Assembly: GCA_035291485.1 (NCBI GenBank) | Contig: DATDSA010000039.1 | Coordinates: forward strand, 1-26,969 | Direction of reading: 5' to 3' | Length of the DNA stretch: 26,969 bases | Source of the DNA: 9FT-COMBO-53-11 sp035291485 | GTDB lineage: Bacteria > Patescibacteriota > WWE3 > 9FT-COMBO-53-11 | Shown: piece after piece, positions 1 through 6,214 of the stretch | Position numbering within the stretch: position 1 is the first letter of the stretch | How the letters are laid out: each line of letters starts with the position of its first letter | Made by a program: the position numbers and the translations under genes | Notes under the pieces: model-generated | What the model was told of the DNA's origin: nothing | The model's input: the letters and a program-made list of their open reading frames with translations, nothing else | Database searches by the model: none

Positions 1-369
1 GGTTCGGATATCGCCGCCGATGCCGAGGCCATCGGCCGGCTCTCCTCGCTGGTTCTGCGGATCGACCCGACCATGAGTCCAAAAGAGCGAGTGGCGGCAA
101 TTATTGATCAGTTGGCGGGAATCGGAGGATCGCGGGCGGTGGGATTTGGGGCCCAGAAGGTCCGTTCCCTGGCCGACGGGATCGCCAAAATTCTCAAGGA
201 GTATCTGGGTTGGAAGAGGGAGGAGGAGAAGGTCGAGGAGGTCCAGCCCCAGCTTCCGGTCGGAAAGCTCCAGAAAGTGGGGGACATCTGCCCGACCTGC
301 GGCCAGGCAACCCTCGTCAACGAAGAAGGCTGCCGCAAGTGTTATAGCTGCGGGTATAGCGAGTGCTAG
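1..369 (+). CDS. nrdJ: Adenosylcobalamin-dependent (class II) ribonucleotide reductase, C-terminal fragment
   Basis: The frame is open from base 1, so only the last 122 codons are present and the start lies outside the window; the internal ATG at 73 is not the start. The fragment ends with CPTC, then CYSC about 17 residues later, then GYSEC. That cysteine-rich tail is typical of B12-dependent NrdJ, where it re-reduces the active-site disulfide after each turnover. The segment GGSRAVGFG before it also matches the family. The enzyme reduces ribonucleotides to deoxyribonucleotides using adenosylcobalamin as the radical source and does not need oxygen. The stop codon overlaps the start of the cobalamin adenosyltransferase gene, so the enzyme and its cofactor-making partner are coupled. 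The catalytic barrel cannot be inspected here. Confidence 0.9.
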   Translation, partial: GSDIAADAEAIGRLSSLVLRIDPTMSPKERVAAIIDQLAGIGGSRAVGFGAQKVRSLADGIAKILKEYLGWKREEEKVEEVQPQLPVGKLQKVGDICPTCGQATLVNEEGCRKCYSCGYSEC

Positions 370-896
370 ATTCTCCAGAGAAAGGATCAATCTACGTTTT
401 CACCGGTGACGGCAAGGGAAAAACGACCGCCGCCATCGGCCAGGCGGTCCGAGCGATCGGCCAGGAGTGGCAGGTCCTGATGGTCCAGTTCATTAAGAAG
501 TGGATCTCGGGAGAGGTCCCCTCCCTCCAGAAGCTAGGGGTGGAGGTCTATCCCATGGGACTGGGTTTTGTGGGGATCATGGGCGACACCCTTCCCAGGA
601 GCGACCACGAGGCGGCGGCGCGGAAGGCATTGAGTTTTGTCCGGAAGAAGGTGAAGAATGGTTCCTATCGTCTCCTGATCCTGGACGAGGTGAATGTGGC
701 GGTCTCTCTCGGCCTGATCGACGTCAGGGATGTGCTCGGTTTTTTGAAAGATCGGCCCCCGAACCTGAACGTCATTCTTACCGGCCGGGGAGCGCCGGCG
801 GAGTTTGTCGAGATCGCCGACCTGGTTTCGGAGGTGAGGGAGGTTAAGCACCCCTTTTCGGGAGGGGTTAAGGCGAAGAGAGGGATCGAGTACTAA
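363..896 (+). CDS. cobO: Cob(I)yrinic acid a,c-diamide adenosyltransferase (CobO/BtuR type)
   Basis: This 177-residue protein is full length for the CobO/BtuR/CobA family. It has the P-loop FTGDGKGKTT near residues 14-23, a Walker-B-like LLILDEVNVA in the middle and the family's terminal GIEY. It moves the adenosyl group of ATP onto reduced cobalamin to make adenosylcobalamin. The start is a GTG inside the last codons of nrdJ (7-nt overlap) with no clear Shine-Dalgarno, which suggests translational coupling. No other cobalamin-synthesis gene is visible, so salvage of external cobalamin is inferred, not shown. It converges with the sigma-factor gene; only 16 bases separate the two stops. Confidence 0.93.
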   Translation: MLDSPEKGSIYVFTGDGKGKTTAAIGQAVRAIGQEWQVLMVQFIKKWISGEVPSLQKLGVEVYPMGLGFVGIMGDTLPRSDHEAAARKALSFVRKKVKNGSYRLLILDEVNVAVSLGLIDVRDVLGFLKDRPPNLNVILTGRGAPAEFVEIADLVSEVREVKHPFSGGVKAKRGIEY

Positions 897-926
897 AAAC
901 GGCTCACGATGGTTAGTCGGAGCCGT
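895..926 (-). terminator. Intrinsic terminator of the sigma-factor gene
   Basis: On the minus strand a 7-bp stem, GAGCCGT (926-920) with ACGGCTC (905-899), is followed directly by TTTT. The loop contains the stop codon of the sigma gene and the stem begins inside its last codons. On the plus strand no T-run follows the stem, so it looks one-directional and serves the minus-strand gene. Confidence 0.65.
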
Positions 927-1767
927 GTCGTTCTAGGTGGTCTCTCAGTACTTGAAGAGCTTCCTTCTCATACTGGTTTGCTCTCTGCCGGGAGAAGCCG
1001 AGCTGGTTCCCGATCTCCTGGAGCCGAAGGTCCTCCACGTACCGCAGCCGGATGACCTCGAATTGGATCGGGGTGAGGACCCGGCGGGCGGTCCTCATCA
1101 GATTGGCGGAGGAGATCCGCTGCAGCGATTCCTCCTCCAGCTTTTCGGTGGAGGCGATGGATTCGGCCTCCCTCTCCAGGAACGGATCGGGTTCGTCCAG
1201 GGACACCGCCCAGGGCAGCCGGCTCACGAAGGTGACAGCTCTTTCCGAAAAACCGGTGGCGCGCGCCAGCTCCTCGGCCGAGATCTCCTCCCGTCCCAGC
1301 TCCTGCTGAAGCTGATCCTGGGCCTTGGTGAGCAACCGCCGGCGGTCGAGCATAAAGACCGGGATTCGGATGGTGGGACCGATGTCGTCTAGGCCGCGCT
1401 GCATGGCGTGGAAGATCCACCAGGTGGCATAGGTCGCAAAGCGGATGCCCCTCTCCGGGTCGTACTTCTCCACGGCGTGCTCGATCAACCCGAGGAAGCC
1501 GTTCTGGATGAAATCCTCCAGCTCCATGGTGCCGTTCGGAAAAACCTGGAGCTTTCTGAACCACTTCTTCGCCCGGCTGACGACCAGTTTCAGGTTCAGG
1601 GCGATCAGGCGCTGTCGGGCCTCCTCTCCTGCCGCGATCTCGCTCGGGCTCGCCTGAGTGTCCTTTCCCGCTCGGTAGGTCCGGGCGAGTTCCCGTTCTT
1701 CCGTGGCGGTGAGCAGGGGGTGATCGCCGATATCGGCCAGCAGATAACTCATCTGTCCCTCAGTCAT
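913..1767 (-). CDS. RNA polymerase sigma-70 family factor
   Basis: The 284 residues carry sigma region 1.2 (about residues 9-34), regions 2.1-2.4 (about 70-135, including DFIQNGFLGLIEHAVEKY and FATYATWWIFHAMQRG), region 3 (about 140-185) and a C-terminal region 4 helix-turn-helix (about 220-280, with LRLQEIGNQLGFSRQRANQ). No long region 1.1 is present. Region 2.4 has IFHAMQRG where housekeeping sigmas usually have IRQAITRA, so it may be an alternative factor, or this lineage's main factor may be divergent; the window cannot decide. A clear AAGGAG lies 5 nt before the ATG, which supports this start. The gene stands alone on the minus strand and ends in its own terminator. Confidence 0.92.
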   Translation of the reverse strand: MTEGQMSYLLADIGDHPLLTATEERELARTYRAGKDTQASPSEIAAGEEARQRLIALNLKLVVSRAKKWFRKLQVFPNGTMELEDFIQNGFLGLIEHAVEKYDPERGIRFATYATWWIFHAMQRGLDDIGPTIRIPVFMLDRRRLLTKAQDQLQQELGREEISAEELARATGFSERAVTFVSRLPWAVSLDEPDPFLEREAESIASTEKLEEESLQRISSANLMRTARRVLTPIQFEVIRLRYVEDLRLQEIGNQLGFSRQRANQYEKEALQVLRDHLERHGSD

Positions 1768-1832
1768 GTTCTCTCCTTCCGGGGAACAGCTTTTAAACGT
1801 GTTCTCATCCTAAGTTACTTTTGCTGTCTAGT

Positions 1833-1853
1833 CAAATAAGCGAAGCTTATTTG
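1833..1853. repeat. 9-bp hairpin with GAA triloop upstream of ileS
   Basis: CAAATAAGC (1833-1841) and GCTTATTTG (1845-1853) are perfect inverted repeats around GAA. The centre reads GCGAAGC-like, a class of very stable DNA mini-hairpin. There is no T-run after it on either strand, so it is not a standard terminator. It abuts copy 1 of the CTAG hairpin family, forming a double hairpin between the divergent sigma and ileS genes. Confidence 0.6.
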
Positions 1854-1876
1854 CTAGGTTCGCGTAGCGAGCCGTT
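1854..1876. repeat. CTAG hairpin element, copy 1
   Basis: CTAG (1854-1857), stem GTTCGC (1858-1863), loop GTA, stem GCGAGC (1867-1872), then CGTT. This is one of six copies in the window; the last position differs from the consensus CGTC. It lies just upstream of the predicted ileS -10 box and would cover the -35 position. Confidence 0.6.
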
Positions 1877-1884
1877 CAACTATC

Positions 1885-1902
1885 TGATAAACTTCTCCTG
1901 AT
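1885..1902 (+). promoter_or_regulatory. Predicted leaderless promoter of ileS
   Basis: An extended -10 box, TG-A-TAAACT (1885-1893), ends 9 nt before the ileS ATG. There is no Shine-Dalgarno, and the expected transcription start is within a few bases of the ATG. No convincing -35 is seen. Confidence 0.45.
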
Positions 1903-4815
1903 ATGCCGTTTAAGAAGGTGGAAGCAACCCCCGATTTCCCGGCCCTGGAACGAGAAATCTTGAAAGAGTGGTACTCCTCCGGTTTGGTCAAAAAATATTT
2001 GAAGAAGAATCAAAGTTCTCCTAAGAGATTTAGTTTCCTGGACGGTCCCATCACCGCCAACAATCCGATGGGAGTGCACCACGCTTGGGGAAGGACTTAC
2101 AAAGACCTCTTCCAGCGCTACAAGAACATGCGGGGGTTCCGCCAGCGCTTTCAGAATGGTTTTGACGCTCAGGGCCTTTGGGTGGAGGTCGAGGTGGAAA
2201 AGGAGCTGGGGTTGAAAAGCAAAAAAGACATCGAAAACCTGGTCCCGGGAGACCGGAAGGCCTCGATCGACCGCTTTGTAGACCTCTGCAAGAAGAGAGT
2301 TCAAAAATACGCCGGAATCCAGACCGAGCAGTCGAAGCGGCTGGGTTATTTTATGGATTGGGACCACTCTTACTACACTCTCTCCGACGAGAACAACTAT
2401 ATGATCTGGCATTTTCTGAAAAAGTGTCATGAGATGGGGTTGATCTACAAGGGTCATGATTCGGTTCCTTGGTGTCCTCGTTGCGGCACCGCCATTTCCC
2501 AGCATGAGATGCTGACCGAAGACTACAAGGAAACCACTCACGACTCGATCTATATTCGGTACCCGATCAAGGGGAAGAAAAATGAATTTCTGCTGGTTTG
2601 GACGACCACTCCCTGGACTCTACCGGGCAACGTGGCCGTCGCCGTGGATGCTAAGAAGGATTACGTGTCTGCCACGGATGGGGAAAGCGTTTACTACCTA
2701 TCGGGGACGGCAGCAAAAAGACTGGGGTTAAAAATCAATAAGAAGATTTCGGGGAAAGATCTGGCGGGATTAAACTACACCTCTCCTTTTGACGACCTCC
2801 CCAGAATCAAGAAATCTTTTGCCGGTTATTTCCACCAGGTGGTAGCGACCGATGAAAAAATCCTTCCGATCAGCGAGGAAGAAGGAACCGGGCTGGTGCA
2901 TGTGGCTCCGGGCGCCGGGACCGAAGATTTTCAACTTGGTAAGAAATTAAAACTTCCCGTGGTGGAATTGATCGACGAAGAGGCCGTTTACATTTCCGAT
3001 TTGGGGGAATTTTCGAGAGAAAATGCGAAAGAACATCCCGAAATCATTCTGGATTTTGTGAGAATGGTTGAGGGCGGGAAGTATCTTTTCAAGATTTCCC
3101 CCTACACCCACCGCTATCCGGCCTGTTGGCGGTGCAAGACTGAACTGGTCTGGCGGGTGGTAGATGAATGGTACATCGCGATGGGCCCGCTTCGGGAAAA
3201 GATGAAGGCGGTGGCCAATAAAATAACTTGGATCCCAGAGTTCGGACTCAAGCGGGAATTGGACTGGCTCTCCAATATGCAGGATTGGCTGATCTCCAAG
3301 AGCCGTTACTGGGGATTGGCCCTGCCGATTTGGGTCTGTCCCAAGTGCGGAAATTTCGAGGTGATCGGCAGTAAGGAAGAGCTGCAGCAAAAATCGATCG
3401 GGGGATGGGACAAATTTGCCGGGCACAGCCCTCACCGGCCCTGGGTGGATGAGCCGAAGATCAAGTGTGGGAAATGTGCCGGAGTGATGGAGAGGATTTC
3501 GGACGTGGGAAACCCTTGGTTGGATGCCGGGATCGTTTCTTTTTCAACCGTTTCAAAAGACAACCAGAGCAATCCTCTTTATCTGTCCGATCGAAAGGAG
3601 TTTGAAAAATGGTACCCGGCCGACTTCATCACCGAGAGTTTTCCCGGACAGTTCAAAAACTGGTTCTATTCTCTTCTGGCGATGAGCACGGTTCTGGAGG
3701 GGCGGGAGCCCTTTCGAACGGTCCTGGGTTTCGCCACTCTTTTTGGCGAGGATGGGCGGCCGATGCACAAATCTTGGGGAAACGCGATTGAATTCAACGA
3801 TGGGGCGGAAAAGATGGGGGTGGACGTGATGCGTTGGCTTTACTGTACTCACGACCCGGCAATCAACATCAATTTTGGTTACAGTCCTGCCGAGAAGATC
3901 CGCCGCCGTTTTTTCCTTATTTTTTGGAACGTCTACAAGTTTTTTGGGGATTACGCGCTGGTGGATAATTGGAAGCCAAATTCGAAATTCGAAATTCGAA
4001 ATTCGAAATTAACAATTTTGGACCGGTGGGTGCTGTCGAAACTTAACTCCTTAGTGAAGCTGGTAACGGAATCTTTGGACCGTTATGATCCTGCCACCGC
4101 TGCCAATGCCATTGAGCGCTTCGTCGTGGATGATCTCTCCCAGTGGTATCTTCGGCGGAGCCGTTCCCGAGTTGGCCCAACTGCCCCGAATGACAAAGAC
4201 AAAGCGGTTTTCTATCACGTGATGGGGGAGGTTTTGGCTTCAATTTCCCGACTCTTGGCTCCTTTTACACCCTTCGTCAGCGAAGAGGTTTACCGCAATC
4301 TGAGCGGAGATATATCAGTTCACCTTTCCGATTGGCCAACAACTGGGAAGATCGATCAGATACTCGAAGAGGAGATGCGGGGGTTAAGGGATGTTGTCGA
4401 GCTGGGACACTCCTTCCGAAAAACTGCCGGAATTCCCCTTCGCCAGCCGTTGGCGAAGTTGAGCGTGCTGGGTTCGGAGGGAAATTTGAGCAAGGATTTG
4501 ATCTTGGTTTTGGCCGATGAACTCAATGTCAAGGAGATCGAATTCTGTCCGGGAAAAGAGTTGAAGGTCGAATTTGATACCGCTCTCACCCCGGAACTAA
4601 AAGCGGAGCGCACCGCGCGGGAACTGATCCGCGCGATCCAGAATCTTCGCCGGGAAGAGGATTTGAAATTAACGGACCGAATCAAAGTGGGCTACCCCGC
4701 CACCGGTGAAAATCGCGCCGCGGTGGCGCTGTTTTCCCAAGTGATTAGACAGCAAACCCTTGCGGTTGGGTTGGAACCTGATAAAATCTTGAAGATATGG
4801 AAGGCAAAAAAGTAA
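1903..4815 (+). CDS. ileS: Isoleucyl-tRNA synthetase-like class Ia aminoacyl-tRNA synthetase
   Basis: The 970 residues match the class Ia Ile/Val/Leu architecture: Rossmann core (about 40-170), CP1 editing insert (about 170-350, with the Thr-rich VWTTTPWTLPGN and GTGLVHVAPGAGTED), CxxC pairs near residues 482-485 and 524-527, second half of the core to about 640, then a helical anticodon-binding domain. The HIGH signature reads HHAW (PMGVHHAWG) and KMSKS reads MHKSW. I believe this variant occurs in a recognised IleRS-like clade, but I could not check it. The protein is long and intact, so a working enzyme is likely; isoleucine is the best substrate guess. A 7-bp tandem repeat adds NSKFEIRNSK near residues 693-702. 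rplU overlaps its 3' end. Confidence 0.88.
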   Translation: MPFKKVEATPDFPALEREILKEWYSSGLVKKYLKKNQSSPKRFSFLDGPITANNPMGVHHAWGRTYKDLFQRYKNMRGFRQRFQNGFDAQGLWVEVEVEKELGLKSKKDIENLVPGDRKASIDRFVDLCKKRVQKYAGIQTEQSKRLGYFMDWDHSYYTLSDENNYMIWHFLKKCHEMGLIYKGHDSVPWCPRCGTAISQHEMLTEDYKETTHDSIYIRYPIKGKKNEFLLVWTTTPWTLPGNVAVAVDAKKDYVSATDGESVYYLSGTAAKRLGLKINKKISGKDLAGLNYTSPFDDLPRIKKSFAGYFHQVVATDEKILPISEEEGTGLVHVAPGAGTEDFQLGKKLKLPVVELIDEEAVYISDLGEFSRENAKEHPEIILDFVRMVEGGKYLFKISPYTHRYPACWRCKTELVWRVVDEWYIAMGPLREKMKAVANKITWIPEFGLKRELDWLSNMQDWLISKSRYWGLALPIWVCPKCGNFEVIGSKEELQQKSIGGWDKFAGHSPHRPWVDEPKIKCGKCAGVMERISDVGNPWLDAGIVSFSTVSKDNQSNPLYLSDRKEFEKWYPADFITESFPGQFKNWFYSLLAMSTVLEGREPFRTVLGFATLFGEDGRPMHKSWGNAIEFNDGAEKMGVDVMRWLYCTHDPAININFGYSPAEKIRRRFFLIFWNVYKFFGDYALVDNWKPNSKFEIRNSKLTILDRWVLSKLNSLVKLVTESLDRYDPATAANAIERFVVDDLSQWYLRRSRSRVGPTAPNDKDKAVFYHVMGEVLASISRLLAPFTPFVSEEVYRNLSGDISVHLSDWPTTGKIDQILEEEMRGLRDVVELGHSFRKTAGIPLRQPLAKLSVLGSEGNLSKDLILVLADELNVKEIEFCPGKELKVEFDTALTPELKAERTARELIRAIQNLRREEDLKLTDRIKVGYPATGENRAAVALFSQVIRQQTLAVGLEPDKILKIWKAKK
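3978..4010. repeat. 7-bp tandem repeat (AAATTCG)x4 plus AAATT inside ileS
   Basis: Four head-to-tail copies of AAATTCG and a partial fifth encode NSKFEIR then NSK. The unit is not a multiple of three, but three units make 21 bp, giving a 7-residue period. The unit contains the palindrome TTCGAA. It falls between the catalytic core and the anticodon-binding domain, probably in a tolerant linker. Confidence 0.85.
4760..4796 (+). promoter_or_regulatory. Predicted promoter of rplU within the end of ileS
   Basis: TTGCGG (4760-4765) is followed after 16 nt by TAAAAT (4782-4787), which carries an extended-box TG two bases earlier. The -10 ends 9 nt before the rplU ATG and there is no Shine-Dalgarno, so a leaderless or near-leaderless transcript is predicted. 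It matches the ileS promoter in spacing. Confidence 0.5.
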
Positions 4816-5138
4816 GCAAGACGCGATCTAAGGTCGCTACTCCCGCCGAAAGCGGGAAGTTGGCGGTTTTTGCGCTCGGCGGAAGCCAGCATTTGGTTCG
4901 GGAGGGCAACGAACTGACCGTGCATCATCTCGACCTCAAGGATGGCAAAAGCGCCAAGGCGGAGGCCATTATTCTGGAACCGGCCTTTGGTAAGGGATCG
5001 GTTACCTACAAATTACTGGAGCAAAAGAAGGGAAAAAAGATTTTGGTAATGAAGTATAAGGCCAAGTCCCGTTATCGCAAAAAGCGGGGTTACCGTTCGG
5101 AGCTGAGTAAAATTTTGGTGGAAAAGATAGATATTTAA
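4797..5138 (+). CDS. rplU: Large ribosomal subunit protein bL21
   Basis: This 113-residue protein carries the L21 core: FALGGSQHLVREGNELTV, then a basic RNA-binding stretch KYKAKSRYRKKRGYRSEL near the C-terminus. It binds 23S rRNA (domain I region) next to L20. About 20 extra residues, rich in Lys and Ser, precede the usual L21 start. The ATG overlaps the end of ileS by 19 nt and sits just after a -10-like box, which supports this start; an internal start nearer the core cannot be excluded. It is followed by rpmA, the usual rplU-rpmA pairing. Confidence 0.93.
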   Translation: MEGKKVSKTRSKVATPAESGKLAVFALGGSQHLVREGNELTVHHLDLKDGKSAKAEAIILEPAFGKGSVTYKLLEQKKGKKILVMKYKAKSRYRKKRGYRSELSKILVEKIDI

Positions 5139-5231
5139 AATTAACAATGAACAATTATCAATTAACAAATGCAACCTACCTGCTAATTGAGCAGATGATA
5201 ATTGCCAATTTGCGACTGAAAGGGGCATTTT
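5139..5231 (+). other. AT-rich spacer between rplU and rpmA
   Basis: The spacer has a short-period AT-rich sequence (about 5139-5169) with AATTAACAAT, GAACAATT and ATCAATTAACAA. Similar AAC/ATT-rich interspersed repeats are common in some environmental bacteria. CTGCT/AGCAG (5180-5194) is a small hairpin without a T-run. AAGGGG lies about 7 nt before the rpmA ATG and is probably its ribosome binding site. Confidence 0.5.
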
Positions 5232-5480
5232 ATGGCTCATAAAAAAGCCGGCGGTTCAAAAGCCAGACAAAAACCTCGAGTTGCCGGAAAACGGTTAGGA
5301 GTGAAAGTTGGGTCGGGACAAAAGATTCCGGCGGGGTCAATCATTATCCGTCAACGAGGAAGGAACGTGGCCCCGGGACGGGGAACCGGAATCGGCCGGG
5401 ATTTCACGATTTTCGCTAACAGGGAAGGGACGGTTTCCTTTAAAACAAAGCAGGGAAAGAAACACGTATCCGTGAGTTAA
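5232..5480 (+). CDS. rpmA: Large ribosomal subunit protein bL27
   Basis: The 82-residue length is normal for L27. It opens MAHKKAGGSKARQ and includes RQRGRNVAPGRGTGIGRD and FANREGTVSF, which are diagnostic. Its N-terminus reaches the peptidyl-transferase centre. It starts directly with the AHKK motif and has no Firmicutes-type cleavable N-terminal extension. An AAGGGG about 7 nt upstream supports the ATG. It follows rplU after a 93-nt AT-rich spacer. Confidence 0.97.
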   Translation: MAHKKAGGSKARQKPRVAGKRLGVKVGSGQKIPAGSIIIRQRGRNVAPGRGTGIGRDFTIFANREGTVSFKTKQGKKHVSVS

Positions 5481-5512
5481 TCAATGCCGTCCTCGCTGCG
5501 TTCGGTTGCAAT

Positions 5513-5534
5513 AATTTTGCGCATTCGCAAAATT
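5513..5534. repeat. 9-bp hairpin between rpmA and lepB
   Basis: AATTTTGCG (5513-5521), loop CATT, CGCAAAATT (5526-5534). It lies between two convergent genes and its right arm enters the lepB stop codon. No clean T-run follows on either strand, so it may be a weak bidirectional terminator or one of the window's many small palindromes. The rest of 5481-5532 shows nothing else recognisable. Confidence 0.5.
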
Positions 5535-6120
5535 AGTAAAAAGCGGGTTTGATCAGCGCGACCGCTTCGGGCGGCCAGTACCGCAGCCAGACATTTCCGA
5601 TGATGCTCTCCTTCCCGATGACTCCCCACTCGCGGGAATCCGAGGATCGTTCCCGATTATCTCCCATTACCACATACCCACTATCACCGGTTGAGAAAAC
5701 CTCCCCGTCTTTGATGGTGCGACGGCCTTCGGTGACGGTTCCTTCCTCCAGATAATCCTCTTCCAGGAGAAATCCTTCCGGGTGTTCCTGGTTGATGATA
5801 AAAACCTTGCCGTTTTCCAGTTTAACTTTTTCATTGGGAAGAGCAATGACTCGTTTGATGAAGTCCAGATTAGGTTGTTCGGGGGAACGGAATACAACCA
5901 CTTCGCCGCGCTGGGGTTCTTTCTTGAGCAGATTGTAGCTCACCATTTCGGTGAGGAGATACTCTCCGTTGCGGAAATTAGGCAGCATCGAGTCGCCGCG
6001 AATTTGGTGGGGCCGTACCAGGAACAGATAGAGTGCCAAAAAGATAAGGATTGCCAGAATGGCCGTCTCGGCGATCTCCAAAAAGAAATTTATGATCGAG
6101 CGAAAAAGTTGCAGAATCAT
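5533..6120 (-). CDS. lepB: Signal peptidase I
   Basis: The 195 residues have one N-terminal membrane segment (about 17-36). The catalytic Ser is in RGDSM (Ser44), the general-base Lys is in FIKRVIAL (Lys89), and the family box GDNRERSSDSREWG starts at residue 153. It cuts signal peptides from exported proteins at the outer face of the cytoplasmic membrane. The length and the single anchor are like Gram-positive type enzymes. It sits upstream of no obvious partner, but the next minus-strand cluster encodes exported or membrane-anchored proteins that could be its clients. Confidence 0.95.
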   Translation of the reverse strand: MILQLFRSIINFFLEIAETAILAILIFLALYLFLVRPHQIRGDSMLPNFRNGEYLLTEMVSYNLLKKEPQRGEVVVFRSPEQPNLDFIKRVIALPNEKVKLENGKVFIINQEHPEGFLLEEDYLEEGTVTEGRRTIKDGEVFSTGDSGYVVMGDNRERSSDSREWGVIGKESIIGNVWLRYWPPEAVALIKPAFY

Positions 6121-6147
6121 TCCGGGAATTCGAAAATCAACGGTTCA

Positions 6148-6153
6148 TTATAA
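6148..6153 (-). promoter_or_regulatory. Predicted -10 box of lepB
   Basis: TATAAT on the minus strand, 27 nt before the lepB ATG. No clear -35 is seen. The remaining bases up to 6214 hold no gene I can support. Confidence 0.4.
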
Positions 6154-6214
6154 AACATTACTTGTACTGTTCTCGTTTCACTCGATTGTCCAAATTACTC
6201 GCTAAAACGCTGCG

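Noticed and set aside
1903..2541. Minus-strand open frame opposite ileS
   Set aside because: It is the antisense shadow of strongly conserved synthetase sequence and has no motif or ribosome binding site of its own.
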